Source: an uncultured Candidatus Melainabacteria bacterium
GTDB lineage: Bacteria; Cyanobacteriota; Vampirovibrionia; Gastranaerophilales; Gastranaerophilaceae
Reading direction: 5' to 3'
DNA length: 64,000 nt
Assembly (NCBI GenBank): GCA_947090755.1
Contig: CAMUPF010000004.1
Location: forward strand, 37,274 to 101,273
A program made the position numbers and the translations under genes. The notes below the pieces were generated by a model. It did no database searches, was not told the origin of the DNA, and saw only the letters and a list, made by a program, of their open reading frames with translations. Shown here piece by piece: positions 17,698-26,479 of this stretch (the first letter of the stretch is position 1; every line of letters begins with the position of its first letter).

Positions 17698-19298
17698 AAC
17701 TTTCTCCTTTTTAAACATCTTTTTGCAAATCTAATAGCTCTGGCTTCGTCAAAGAAAATGTGGTGTTTGCCGACTTGTTCTATAATTCCGTGGCTTTCCA
17801 ACTGGTTATATAAATCCGGACTGTGCAATATAAGAATAGTTCGGATTTTCTGTGAATTCAGGCGGACAATAATATCTTCCAGCGCGAATATTGCTGAAAT
17901 ATCCATTAAATCTTCTGATGAGTAGTTAAGAATCAGGTATTTGGTACCCAGCAGTTCGTCAAATTGTGATATAAGTTGGGTTGCAGAACCGAAAAAGAAC
18001 TGGCCTTCAATATGAACAACCCGAATTTTATGTTCGAAATCCTGTTCAACCTGTTTCTCAATATCAATAATACTATTATCAGAAATATTTTTTTCGACAA
18101 GTTTTGTTTTGTCTGCGATTCGTTTTGCATAAAGTAGTGCGGCAAAGACGATTCCTGCACCTACTGCTACTATTAGATTATAAAACACAGTCAGAAAAAA
18201 CACAAGAAACAGAACGTATAAATCGTCTTTCGGCGCGAATTTAATAACTTTTAACAGTTTAACATCAATAATATCAAAGCCGATTTTTATGAGAATTCCG
18301 GCAAGAACTGCTAGCGGGATTTGCGCGACAAATGGTGAAAATTTAAAAACCAGTACTGCAAGGATTAGAGGCATAATCAATACCGTAAGTCTTGTCGTTG
18401 CACCGGCGTTAATCGCGGCAACGGTACGCATTGTCGCCGCAGTACCCGAAAGCGAGCCGGTTAGTGCACAAAAAATATTACCGATTCCCTGTGCAAAAAG
18501 AAGTCGTTTGCTTGAGGTTTTGGTTTTTAAAAGTGAATCTGCCACAAGGCCGGTAAGTAAACTTTCTACGCATAGTACGATAGCGAGAGTTATTGCGTAA
18601 TGAGCATAAGTTATTATTGCGTGAATATTTGACTGCGGAATATGGATTTGCGGAAGTGTGATTGAAATTTCGGAAATTCGTGTGAGATTCAAGCCCATTT
18701 TTATAGAAATGCAGGTGCAGATTACAAGCGCCAGCACCTGTGACGGTATTATTTTATTGAGTTTTTTCGGAATTGCAAAAACGATTAGAAGCGTAATTAA
18801 ACCGATGAAAAGTGAATCATGATTTAGATGTGTGAGGTTTGTTATGAAGTAATGCAGGCTTTCAATGGTATTTGGTTTTGCGCTGAGTCCGAAAAGAGGG
18901 TTTAACTGCATTATTATCAAAATTACCCCGATTCCGTTCATAAACCCTGAAATTACCGGATACGGCATATATTTAATAATATGTGGAAAAGAAGTTAGGG
19001 CTAAGACGGTTTGTAAAATTCCGGCCATTGCAAGGATTAGGATTACTGCGGAGATATCACCCTGCAGCGCGTGCATAATTGAAGCTATAACAATTGTGAC
19101 GGGGCCTGTTATACCGGAGATAAACGGAACTTTCGGTCCTAAAATTGCAGTTATCAAACAAAGAATAATTGCACCCCAGATTCCGGCGCTTGCGCCTAAA
19201 CCTGTTACGACTCCGAATGCTAGTAGTTGCGGCAGTGCTACAATTGCCGCACTCAGCGCGCCGAACGTATCGCCAATAAGAATTTTTAGTTTTAGCAT
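17694..19298 (-). CDS. SulP-family anion transporter with STAS domain
   Basis: Inner-membrane SLC26/SulP permease of 534 residues. Ten or more hydrophobic helices span about residues 10-390, including VALPQLLAFGVVTGLG and PFISGITGPVTIVIASI, the usual first conserved block. A STAS domain (about 410-525) contains QFFFGSATQLISQF and LILNYSSEDLMDISA. Sulfate or bicarbonate are possible substrates; the sequence does not decide. The start at 19298 is chosen because earlier in-frame starts run into the ilvD promoter and a -10 box sits 6 nt before this ATG. ATGA overlap with dxs downstream. Confidence 0.88.
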   Translation of the reverse strand: MLKLKILIGDTFGALSAAIVALPQLLAFGVVTGLGASAGIWGAIILCLITAILGPKVPFISGITGPVTIVIASIMHALQGDISAVILILAMAGILQTVLALTSFPHIIKYMPYPVISGFMNGIGVILIIMQLNPLFGLSAKPNTIESLHYFITNLTHLNHDSLFIGLITLLIVFAIPKKLNKIIPSQVLALVICTCISIKMGLNLTRISEISITLPQIHIPQSNIHAIITYAHYAITLAIVLCVESLLTGLVADSLLKTKTSSKRLLFAQGIGNIFCALTGSLSGTAATMRTVAAINAGATTRLTVLIMPLILAVLVFKFSPFVAQIPLAVLAGILIKIGFDIIDVKLLKVIKFAPKDDLYVLFLVFFLTVFYNLIVAVGAGIVFAALLYAKRIADKTKLVEKNISDNSIIDIEKQVEQDFEHKIRVVHIEGQFFFGSATQLISQFDELLGTKYLILNYSSEDLMDISAIFALEDIIVRLNSQKIRTILILHSPDLYNQLESHGIIEQVGKHHIFFDEARAIRFAKRCLKRRKL

Positions 19299-19361
19299 AA
19301 AGTTATGATAACATAAATCGTTGTTTTTGACAAAATTAAGCGATTGGAATAAAATCAGGGT
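19299..19361. promoter_or_regulatory. Divergent ilvD/SulP promoters with overlapping -35 boxes, both leaderless
   Basis: Plus strand: TTGACA (19327-19332), 17 nt, TAAAAT (19350-19355), 6 nt, ilvD ATG. Minus strand: TTGTCA (complement of 19328-19333), 17 nt, TATCAT with a preceding TGT (complement of 19305-19310), 6 nt, SulP ATG. The two -35 boxes overlap by 5 bp, so polymerases should compete. Both starts would put the A of the ATG at or next to +1. Confidence 0.72.
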
Positions 19362-21020
19362 ATGAGAAGTGACAGTATTAAAGAAGGTATAGCAAGAGCG
19401 CCGCACCGCGGGTTACTAATGGCCGCAGGGGTCAGCAAGGAAAACATGAAGGCGCCGTTTATCGGTATTGCAAGTTCGTTTTCGGATCTTGTTCCGGGGC
19501 ATATCGGAATGCGTGATTTAGAACGTCAGATTGAAAAAGGTATTCACTCTGCCGGCGGGCAGGCTTTTATCTTCGGGGTTCCGGCTGTTTGTGACGGAAT
19601 CGCTATGGGGCATTCCGGCATGAGATATTCTTTGCCGTCACGCGATTTGATTGCTGATTGCGTTGAAACTGTTGCCGAAGGTCATCAGCTTGACGGCCTT
19701 GTTTTGCTTTCTAACTGTGACAAAATTACTCCCGCAATGTTGATTGCCGCAATACGTTTGAATATTCCGACAATTATAGTTACAGCAGGCCCTATGCTTG
19801 ATGGTGAAAGCAAATGTGAAAAACTTACTATGATAAAAGGTGCGTTTGAGGCTGTCGGAAAGTTTCGTGCGGGAATGATTGATGAAAAAAGGTTTGAAGA
19901 ATTAATTGAGCATTCCTGCCCGTCTGCGGGTTCCTGTCAGGGGCTTTATACCGCAAACACAATGGCGTGTTTGACAGAAGTCATAGGCATGAGTCTTCCG
20001 TTTTGCGCAACTTCTGCGGCGGTTTCTTCACAAAAACGCAGAATCGCGTTTGAAAGCGGTATGGCCGTAGTAGAATTAGTTAAAAACAATCTTACTCCCG
20101 ATAAAATTATTACAAAGAAATCTTTGCGCAACGCGATTATCACGGATTTAGCGCTTGGCGGGTCGACAAATTCGTTCCTGCATATTCTGGCAGTTGCTAA
20201 CGCCGGCGGAATTGATATTACGCTAAAGGATTTTGAAGATTTGAGTGATAAAATCAGGCAAATTGTAAAATTAGACCCTTCATCAAGTTTTACGATGACT
20301 GATTTACACAATTCCGGCGGAATCCCTGCCATTTTAAGAACGCTTTTTGAGGGGGCTGTCGGCCTTGAAGATACTCCGGCAGTTTCCGGCATGATGCTAT
20401 CCGAAATCGCGAAAGAAGCGTATGTTAACACCGAATTAATCCATCCTTGCTCAGAACCGATTACGAAGGAAGCGGGGTTGGGCGTGCTTTATGGAAATAT
20501 TGCACATGGCGGCGCTGTAACAAAGATATCAGGAATTGATGAAAGCTGTTACGAGTTTGAGGGCGTTGCAAACCCGTTTGACAGCGAAGAAGACGCTATG
20601 TATGCCTTAGAAAATAATCTGGTTAAAGCAGGCGACGTTATAATTATCCGCTATGAAGGCCCCAAAGGCGGCCCCGGAATGCGTGAAATGCTTGCTCCAA
20701 CCTCGCTTCTTGTCGGCAAAGGCTTAGGTACAAGTTGTGCGCTTATTACTGATGGTCGTTTTTCAGGGGCAACACGCGGCGTTTGTATAGGCCATGTTTG
20801 TCCGGAAGCCGCGGATGGCGGTGTTATAGCGTTAATACAAAAAGGCGACAGAATTAAAATTGATATTAATAAACGCACGGTTGATGTACTTGTTGACGAC
20901 GCAACCCTTGAGGCTCGTCGTAAAAATTGGGTCGCGCCGAAGCGTGAAAATCTTTCTAAATATCTTCAGCGTTATGCTAAAAATGTTGAAGATGCCTCTC
21001 ATGGCGCGGTGATTTTATAA
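19362..21020 (+). CDS. ilvD: Dihydroxy-acid dehydratase
   Basis: Dehydrates 2,3-dihydroxy-3-methylvalerate/isovalerate to the 2-oxo acids of isoleucine and valine synthesis; iron-sulfur enzyme of the cytoplasm. The 552 residues match the family. Visible: FDSxx-type region [53 protein letters not shown] and [16 protein letters not shown] (cluster cysteines near residues 119 and 192), and the C-terminal [10 protein letters not shown] and GHVCPEA. The only upstream G-run (AGGGT) directly abuts the ATG, so the mRNA is probably leaderless. It overlaps the next gene as TAATG. No other ilv gene is near. Confidence 0.96.
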   Translation: MRSDSIKEGIARAPHRGLLMAAGVSKENMKAPFIGIASSFSDLVPGHIGMRDLERQIEKGIHSAGGQAFIFGVPAVCDGIAMGHSGMRYSLPSRDLIADCVETVAEGHQLDGLVLLSNCDKITPAMLIAAIRLNIPTIIVTAGPMLDGESKCEKLTMIKGAFEAVGKFRAGMIDEKRFEELIEHSCPSAGSCQGLYTANTMACLTEVIGMSLPFCATSAAVSSQKRRIAFESGMAVVELVKNNLTPDKIITKKSLRNAIITDLALGGSTNSFLHILAVANAGGIDITLKDFEDLSDKIRQIVKLDPSSSFTMTDLHNSGGIPAILRTLFEGAVGLEDTPAVSGMMLSEIAKEAYVNTELIHPCSEPITKEAGLGVLYGNIAHGGAVTKISGIDESCYEFEGVANPFDSEEDAMYALENNLVKAGDVIIIRYEGPKGGPGMREMLAPTSLLVGKGLGTSCALITDGRFSGATRGVCIGHVCPEAADGGVIALIQKGDRIKIDINKRTVDVLVDDATLEARRKNWVAPKRENLSKYLQRYAKNVEDASHGAVIL

Positions 21021-21529
21021 TGTACGTACAGTTTTTGAAAGAGTTTGATGCTAAACTTGCCGCTTATTTTAAACGTGATTCTGCAGCGATTAAGTGTCAA
21101 AAAGGCTGTTCGTTATGTTGTGAAAATGGCGACTATCCGCTTTCCTATCTTGAAATGTCATATCTAATGCAAGGTTTTGCGTGTCTTGATAAAGAAAAAC
21201 ATGATTGTGTGCGTGAAAATATAATAAAAATTAAGGCGCAAAGAGAAACTTTAAAGGCTTACCCCTGTCCGTTTTTGCTTGACGGCTCGTGTTCTGTCTA
21301 TCAATATCGCCCTTTAACCTGCCGTGTTCACGGTTTAGCCTATATGCGCTCCGACGGGATTGTAAAACTTCCTGAATGTGCGCGGTGCGGTTTGAATTAT
21401 GCCCAAAATTTTGACGGTGAAACAGTAAACTTTGAACCGGTCAAAGAAGATTTAAACCTTGATAAAATCTTTGCGTCACGGCCGCATTTAGATTTTGGTC
21501 CGATAAAGTCAATGATTGATTTTTTTTAG
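21020..21529 (+). CDS. YkgJ-family cysteine-cluster (Zn/Fe-chelating) protein
   Basis: A 169-residue protein with the family pattern of conserved cysteines: CQKGCSLCCEN (residues about 26-36), CPFLLDGSCSVYQYRPLTCRVHG (written here as the CPFL, CSVY and RPLTCR blocks near 89-110) and CARCG near 124. Family members are thought to bind zinc or an iron-sulfur cluster; the function is not established. It overlaps ilvD by one base (TAATG), so it may be translated from the same mRNA. Its 3' end overlaps the convergent HEAT-repeat-like gene by 21 nt. Confidence 0.85.
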   Translation: MYVQFLKEFDAKLAAYFKRDSAAIKCQKGCSLCCENGDYPLSYLEMSYLMQGFACLDKEKHDCVRENIIKIKAQRETLKAYPCPFLLDGSCSVYQYRPLTCRVHGLAYMRSDGIVKLPECARCGLNYAQNFDGETVNFEPVKEDLNLDKIFASRPHLDFGPIKSMIDFF

Positions 21530-22219
21530 TTTTGCCATTGCAAGGTTAACGTAAAAATTGTTATCAAAATTAAGACCGTCAAGATTGTATCCGGCAGGAA
21601 GTTTTGAAAGCAGACGGGCGGTTTTTTCGCGAATTGTGTATTCTTCAATTTTTGAGGTTCGTTGCAACAGAGAAAACAGCTCGGAGGCCGCAAGATTTTT
21701 GAAAATCCCAAGAACCTCAAGGTACCAGTAAAGTTTGAAAATCTCTTTATTAGTCACATATTTGCGGTCTTTATAGTCAAAATTTTCTATCTTTTCTGTG
21801 ACTGTAAGGGCATTGGCTATTACTTTTCGGGTAAAATATTCACAGAATTCGGCATTGCCGGTCAGTGATTCCAGTGCGTAAATTACGTTGCGGCAAATGT
21901 TGCCGTTTATGTCGATTATAGAGTCGAGGAAAATATTATAAAAATCTCCGCGCAGGAAAAGTTCCGGCGTTTGCGCTATAAATGTGCGGAGTTTAAACGA
22001 AACTGTTTCACGAACTTTGCCGTCGATACCGGTCAAATTATTCATAAGAATTTCGGCTTCATCAGAGTTCCGGCAGCTTTCAAGCCGGACGCAGGCAAGC
22101 TGTTTTTCTGCAATAGTGCCGGATTTCAGGCTCGCATAAAGTTCTTCGTGTGTAAGTTCCTTTTCGAAAAATTTACAGCATTCGTCAAAATTTGAAATGT
22201 TTTCTTCCGTGTAATTCAT
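21509..22219 (-). CDS. HEAT-repeat-like helical protein (unknown function)
   Basis: No specific family recognised. The 236-residue sequence is nearly all helical, with repeated pairs of amphipathic helices and the spacing of HEAT/armadillo repeats (for example KQLACVRLESCRNSDEAEIL, VRETVSFKLRTFI and CRNVIYALESLTG). Such proteins usually act as binding scaffolds. The ATG at 22219 is preceded on its strand by TGG TATATT ten nt upstream, so its 5' leader is very short. Single-gene unit. Confidence 0.65.
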   Translation of the reverse strand: MNYTEENISNFDECCKFFEKELTHEELYASLKSGTIAEKQLACVRLESCRNSDEAEILMNNLTGIDGKVRETVSFKLRTFIAQTPELFLRGDFYNIFLDSIIDINGNICRNVIYALESLTGNAEFCEYFTRKVIANALTVTEKIENFDYKDRKYVTNKEIFKLYWYLEVLGIFKNLAASELFSLLQRTSKIEEYTIREKTARLLSKLPAGYNLDGLNFDNNFYVNLAMAKLKKINH

Positions 22220-22296
22220 CCTAATCTAAAATATACCATAAATATTAATGTTTTTGAAAATGTCGGTTTCATAATAATGGTATGTGAGGTGATATT

Positions 22297-22455
22297 ATGG
22301 TTAAATGTTTAAAAAGTATTAAAAATTTTGTAATTGACATGTTTACTCAGGATGAGAATGTAGGTTTGAAATCTCTTGAAAAAGTAAAAATTTCTCCGGA
22401 ATTTACTTCTGTTAAAAAGAATGAAGACTATAAACTCTCTGATATAATGAAATAA
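22297..22455 (+). CDS. Small protein, 52 aa
   Basis: Short ORF with ATG at 22297 preceded by a GAGGTGAT ribosome-binding site at good distance. The product begins MVKCLKSIKNFVIDMF and ends YKLSDIMK; it is basic at the start with one amphipathic helix, followed by a charged second half. No homology recognised. It is directly followed by an inverted repeat TGTAACA ... TGTTACA (about 22456-22483). Kept because of the clear ribosome-binding site in an otherwise empty gap. Confidence 0.55.
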   Translation: MVKCLKSIKNFVIDMFTQDENVGLKSLEKVKISPEFTSVKKNEDYKLSDIMK

Positions 22456-22547
22456 TGTAACAATTTAGCCTGAAAATGTTACATACTGGCAAATTAGGGG
22501 CTTTAGGGGTTATATTAATATAGTGTGAAAAGGAGTAGAATAGCTGA

Positions 22548-23660
22548 ATGACCCTGAGTGTAAATAATACAAATACCCCTGATAAGAATTTTGGTTTACT
22601 TGCGGCGCATAAAGAATTACGTGCTGAAAAGCACAATACTGCGCTTGCACTGGCAAAAGAAGAGAAAAAGCAGGATACGGTTGAATTAACCAATAAATCA
22701 AAAGGAAAAAAAGATGAATATAACGACCCGCTTTTGCAGTGGCCGTGGCGCGGGCTTGCGTTTACAAACGACATTGGTGCTGCAGTTATGGACATCGCAC
22801 CGGGGTTAGGTATGGGGCTCTGGGTTCCGGCGTTAATGTATTTTGGCGCGGACATCTATGACAAATACAAAACTGATGAGCGCGAATACCAGCCAAGCGG
22901 CAAAAGAGCTTTCAAACAGGCTGTGTTTCAGGCCTGTGCTTCGGTAATGCTTCCTATTATTGTTGTTCATAACGGGCAAAAAGCAGCCTCCATACTCGGT
23001 GAAAAATCTAAAAACGGTATGTCTTTACAGCTTCAGGAGGAGGTTGATAATTTTACTGTGCACCATTTGAAACGCCGAAAACTAAAGGATTATGAAGGTA
23101 ATATTGAAGGGTTCAAAAAAGAATTTAATGAACACTTGAAAACGCATCTTCTTGATCAGGAAAAATCTTTCAAAACAAAAAATCCATTCAAACTTCTTAC
23201 CCGTTGGATTTTTGGTTCTAAGCATACTGAAAAATTAAATGCCGCTAAGTTGAAAAAAGTTGAAGATTATTCTAATGAAAATATTGAAGAAATGTTTTCA
23301 ATAAGGCAGGATTTGCTAGAGGATAAACGCCCGAAATCCCTTAGCGATAAGCTTATGAAACTTTATGATAATACCAAACGTGAGTTTGCAAAAGATAAAA
23401 ACACTATTGAAGGTCACGTAGAAGATTCAATAAAAGCGGTTTTGAAACAAAGACAGCGTGACAGGCTTTTCCGCACAAAACTCTGGAAAACCGCGGGCGG
23501 ATTTATTGCTCTCGGTGTATCAATTCGATTTATTGACCACTTCGTTGAAAAGTACGTTATTAAAAAACTTGTTGAACCGGGCTTAGAAAATATAGAGGTC
23601 GGTAAAAAAGGATTACAATTCGGCAACCGGCATGACGATTCCAAAAATGCTCGGAACTAG
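22548..23660 (+). CDS. Lineage-type membrane-associated protein of unknown function (370 aa)
   Basis: No family recognised. After a charged, disordered N terminus (1-60) there are hydrophobic stretches (GLGMGLWVPALMYFG, near 85; ACASVMLPIIVVHNG, near 130), a long basic soluble core (about 150-315) and a last hydrophobic segment (TAGGFIALGVSIRFIDHF, near 320) before a charged tail. The layout matches the 519-residue protein at 11870-13429. A GGAG lies 12 nt before the ATG, farther than usual, so the exact start is uncertain. Confidence 0.72.
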   Translation: MTLSVNNTNTPDKNFGLLAAHKELRAEKHNTALALAKEEKKQDTVELTNKSKGKKDEYNDPLLQWPWRGLAFTNDIGAAVMDIAPGLGMGLWVPALMYFGADIYDKYKTDEREYQPSGKRAFKQAVFQACASVMLPIIVVHNGQKAASILGEKSKNGMSLQLQEEVDNFTVHHLKRRKLKDYEGNIEGFKKEFNEHLKTHLLDQEKSFKTKNPFKLLTRWIFGSKHTEKLNAAKLKKVEDYSNENIEEMFSIRQDLLEDKRPKSLSDKLMKLYDNTKREFAKDKNTIEGHVEDSIKAVLKQRQRDRLFRTKLWKTAGGFIALGVSIRFIDHFVEKYVIKKLVEPGLENIEVGKKGLQFGNRHDDSKNARN

Positions 23661-23686
23661 ACTTTTTTGTGTTTTTGTCATAAATT
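23658..23686 (+). promoter_or_regulatory. Promoter of the bio operon, leaderless
   Basis: TAGACT (23658-23663), 17 nt, TAAATT (23681-23686), then 6 nt and the bioF ATG at 23693. No Shine-Dalgarno is present, so the mRNA probably starts at the ATG. No BirA-type operator palindrome is apparent. Confidence 0.5.
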
Positions 23687-23692
23687 AACTTT

Positions 23693-24853
23693 ATGTTCGA
23701 AAGTTATGTAGAAGTTTTAGAAGAGTTAAAATTACATTCGCATCATCGCGAAATCAGGGATATTTCATTTAAGGACGGCAAGTATATTTTGTTTGGAGGC
23801 AAACGGCTTATAAATTTGTCTTCTAACAATTATTTAGGACTTGCGGATAACAGCGCTGTTACTGCTGAATTCTTAAAATCCGGCGGGGATGAGTATTCAT
23901 TCGGAAGCGCTTCTGCCAGACTCTTAACCGGAAATTTGCCTGTTTATAATGAGTTGGAAAAACTCCTTAGCGGACTGTATCATAAAGACCGCGCATTAAT
24001 CTTTAACAGCGGGTACCACGCAAATGTCGGGATAAATAGTTCACTTGCAGGCAGCGGTGATGTTATATTTTCCGATAAACTTAACCACGCCAGCATAATT
24101 GATGGTATGTGCCTTGGAAAAGCAAAATTTTTCCGTTATCCGCATAAGGATATGGAGCGGCTTGAGGCGCTTTTAGAACGTGAACGCGGGCATTATAAAA
24201 ATGCGGTTATCGTGACAGAAAGCATTTTTTCAATGGATGGCGATTGTGCGCCGCTTCAAAAACTTGTGGAACTTAAAGAAAAATTCAATTGCATTCTGGT
24301 CGTAGATGAAGCGCATGCGTTTGGGGTGTGGGGTGAAAAAGGACTTGGCGTTTGCGAGCATCTCGGTATAATTGATAAAGTTGATTTAATCGTCGGAACT
24401 TTCGGTAAAGCTGCGGGCTCTGTCGGTGCGTTTGTTGTCGGCAGCAAAATTCTGATTGACTATTTAACAAATAAAGCCCGTTCGTTTATATTTTCCACAG
24501 CTCTGCCACCTGTCAATATCGCGTTTACTTTATGGATAATAGAAAATTATTTTGCGCAGATGAAAGAAGAGCGCTATAAAATGCTTGATTTGGGCCGGAA
24601 GCTGTATAAAAATTTAACCGGCAAAGACGGACATTATTCTCACATAGTGCCTGTGATTATCGGCGATAATAAAAGAACCTGCGAGGTTTGCGAACGTTTA
24701 TATCAAAATGGCTACTTTACGCTTCCTGTTCGCCCGCCAACCGTGCCGGAAGGAACGTCAAGGCTTCGGCTTTCACTTACAACCGATATTGAAGAAAAAG
24801 ATTTAGAGAAATTAGTGGAGATTTTGGCTAATGAAACATATCTGGCTGAATAA
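23693..24853 (+). CDS. bioF: 8-amino-7-oxononanoate synthase
   Basis: PLP enzyme that joins pimeloyl-ACP and alanine, the first step of biotin ring assembly. The 386 residues have the alpha-oxoamine synthase layout: LSSNNYLGLA near 43, NSGYHANVG near 103, SDKLNHASIIDG near 124, VVDEAHAFGVWGEKGLG near 203 and the PLP-lysine motif GTFGKAAGSVGAF near 233. KBL (2-amino-3-ketobutyrate ligase) is the closest alternative, but the following bioG and bioC settle the role. It overlaps bioG by 23 nt. Confidence 0.93.
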   Translation: MFESYVEVLEELKLHSHHREIRDISFKDGKYILFGGKRLINLSSNNYLGLADNSAVTAEFLKSGGDEYSFGSASARLLTGNLPVYNELEKLLSGLYHKDRALIFNSGYHANVGINSSLAGSGDVIFSDKLNHASIIDGMCLGKAKFFRYPHKDMERLEALLERERGHYKNAVIVTESIFSMDGDCAPLQKLVELKEKFNCILVVDEAHAFGVWGEKGLGVCEHLGIIDKVDLIVGTFGKAAGSVGAFVVGSKILIDYLTNKARSFIFSTALPPVNIAFTLWIIENYFAQMKEERYKMLDLGRKLYKNLTGKDGHYSHIVPVIIGDNKRTCEVCERLYQNGYFTLPVRPPTVPEGTSRLRLSLTTDIEEKDLEKLVEILANETYLAE

Positions 24854-25484
24854 ATCGGGAAATAAAGATTTAATAATATTTTTTGCCGGCTGGAGTTTTG
24901 ATGCCGAACCTTTTAAATTTCTTGCGGCAGATGATGTTGATGTCGTGGTGGTTTATGATTATCGCGATTTGACCTTTGATGTGGATTGGAACGGGTATGA
25001 GCGATATTATTTAATCGCGTGGTCTATGGGCGTTTATATAGCTCCGCTTATCAAGGATTTGTTGCCTGATTTCGTCAATTCTGCGGCCTTGAATGGTACG
25101 CCAATGCCGATTGACAATGAATTTGGCATACCGGTGAGAACTTTTGAACTGACGCTTAAATTCGCCGCAGAAGGTTTGAAAGGCAAGTTTTATCAAAATG
25201 TATTTTTTGATGAAGCGCAGGTTGAAAAATATTGGGCTAATCCCGTCAAGCGTTCAATTGAAGACCGTGTTGAAGAATTGAAGGCATTAAAATCATGGAT
25301 TAATGACAAACCTGTGGACGCAAGCGGGGTTTATAAGAAAGCCTTTGTCAGTGAGCACGATAAAATTATACCGCCGAAAAATCAGGTGAACGCGTGGCAA
25401 AAACTTTTCGTTCCGATAACGTCGCTGCCCGATGGACATTTCTCGTTCTTTAATTTCAAAAGTTGGAAAGAAATATGCAAGTAA
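24831..25484 (+). CDS. bioG: Pimeloyl-ACP methyl ester esterase, BioG type
   Basis: Releases the methyl group from pimeloyl-ACP methyl ester, ending pimelate synthesis. The 217-residue alpha/beta hydrolase matches the BioG (DUF452) family: FFAGWSFD near 18, AWSMGVY near 64 (nucleophile serine), then a short lid and a C-terminal SLPDGHFSFFN that carries the catalytic histidine. It is used in place of BioH in some bacteria. It lies between bioF and bioC with overlaps on both sides (23 and 10 nt), so the three are translated together. Confidence 0.93.
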   Translation: MKHIWLNKSGNKDLIIFFAGWSFDAEPFKFLAADDVDVVVVYDYRDLTFDVDWNGYERYYLIAWSMGVYIAPLIKDLLPDFVNSAALNGTPMPIDNEFGIPVRTFELTLKFAAEGLKGKFYQNVFFDEAQVEKYWANPVKRSIEDRVEELKALKSWINDKPVDASGVYKKAFVSEHDKIIPPKNQVNAWQKLFVPITSLPDGHFSFFNFKSWKEICK

Positions 25485-26203
25485 ACCCTAAAATTTTAAA
25501 ACAAAAATTTGAAAAAAGTATGCCAAAATACAACGATAACGCGGTTGTGCAGCGAGAAATGGCGCAACGGCTTATTGCTATGCTTACCGAAAGCTGCGGC
25601 TCAGAATTCGCGCATATTCTGGAACTTGGCGCCGGCACAGGACTTTTGACAGAAATTATTGCGCAGAGTTTGAAATTTGACAGGCTTACCTGCAACGATT
25701 TAGTCGAAAAATCAAAGTTTTATGTCCAAAAGTTTGTGTCGGACGCTGAATTTATCGCCGGTAACTCCTGCAAAATTAAACCGTCAGGCAAAGTAAATCT
25801 TATAATTTCCAATGCGATGTTTCAATGGTTTTCTTCATTGGCGGCTCCGCTTGAGCATTATTCCTCTATTCTTGATAAAAACGGCGTGCTTGCGTTTTCA
25901 ACTTTCTCAAAACAAAATTTTAAAGAGGTTCGAAACGCTCTGGGTGTTTCTTTGAATTATTTTTCGGTTGAAGAAATTCGAAGCCTTCTGGAAAAAGATT
26001 TTGAAATCCTTGATATAATTGAATTTGAACGTGTATTAAGGTTCAATACGCCGCTTGAACTCCTTGCTCATCTTAAAAATACTGGCGTAAACTCGCTTAA
26101 CTCTAAAAAAATGACGTTTCATGATATAAAAGATTTTTGTCTTAATAACAGCGCCTGCACGCTGACTTATGCACCGGTGCTTGTCATCGCCAAGAAAAAA
26201 TAG
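25475..26203 (+). CDS. bioC: Malonyl-ACP O-methyltransferase
   Basis: Methylates malonyl-ACP with SAM, disguising it for two rounds of fatty-acid elongation to pimeloyl-ACP. I start at the ATG at 25475 (242 residues), where GGAAAG precedes it and the protein begins MQVNPKILKQKFEKSM as usual for BioC; an ATG 12 nt upstream is also possible. SAM motif I is ILELGAGTGLLTE near 49, and NAMFQWF near 110 is the typical BioC motif. Last gene of the bioF-bioG-bioC operon; the later bio genes (bioA, bioD, bioB) are not in the window. Confidence 0.93.
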   Translation: MQVNPKILKQKFEKSMPKYNDNAVVQREMAQRLIAMLTESCGSEFAHILELGAGTGLLTEIIAQSLKFDRLTCNDLVEKSKFYVQKFVSDAEFIAGNSCKIKPSGKVNLIISNAMFQWFSSLAAPLEHYSSILDKNGVLAFSTFSKQNFKEVRNALGVSLNYFSVEEIRSLLEKDFEILDIIEFERVLRFNTPLELLAHLKNTGVNSLNSKKMTFHDIKDFCLNNSACTLTYAPVLVIAKKK

Positions 26204-26204
26204 T

Positions 26205-26236
26205 TTGTTACAATCTGGTAACAATTTGTCTTTTAT
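26205..26236 (+). terminator. Terminator of the bio operon
   Basis: TTGTTAC (26205-26211) and GTAACAA (26218-26224) pair with a 6-nt loop, followed by a T-rich stretch (TTTGTCTTTTATTC). It starts two nt after the bioC stop. Confidence 0.6.
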
Positions 26237-26304
26237 TCTAAAGTTTTTCTCCACCGCCGCCGAATATATTCTTGTAGACAGTTAGTTTATAAGGAGTATA
26301 AAGG

Positions 26305-26418
26305 ATGTATAGATATTCTTTCTGGCCCGGAGCATATAGCTTCAAAAACGAAATTTCTCTTTTTCTTCTTGCGCTAAAAGAAGAAATTGATAATTTACTG
26401 AAAAAGATTGAGCGATAG
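26305..26418 (+). CDS. Small protein, 37 aa
   Basis: Short ORF with a strong AAGGAG site eight nt before its ATG. The product starts MYRYSFWPGAYSF and continues as one amphipathic, acidic-basic helix ending LLKKIER. No homology recognised. It stands alone between the bio operon terminator and the next terminator (26456-26479), which fits an independent small-protein gene. Confidence 0.5.
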   Translation: MYRYSFWPGAYSFKNEISLFLLALKEEIDNLLKKIER

Positions 26419-26455
26419 GTACAAGGATATCGCTGTTGATTAGAGATTTTGGATA

Positions 26456-26479
26456 GGGTTCCGCATTGGAACCCTTATT
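26456..26479. terminator. Terminator between convergent genes
   Basis: GGGTTCC (26456-26462), loop GCATT, GGAACCC (26468-26474), then TTATTT on the plus strand. It follows the 37-residue ORF and abuts the end of the minus-strand gene at 26475. Confidence 0.75.
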
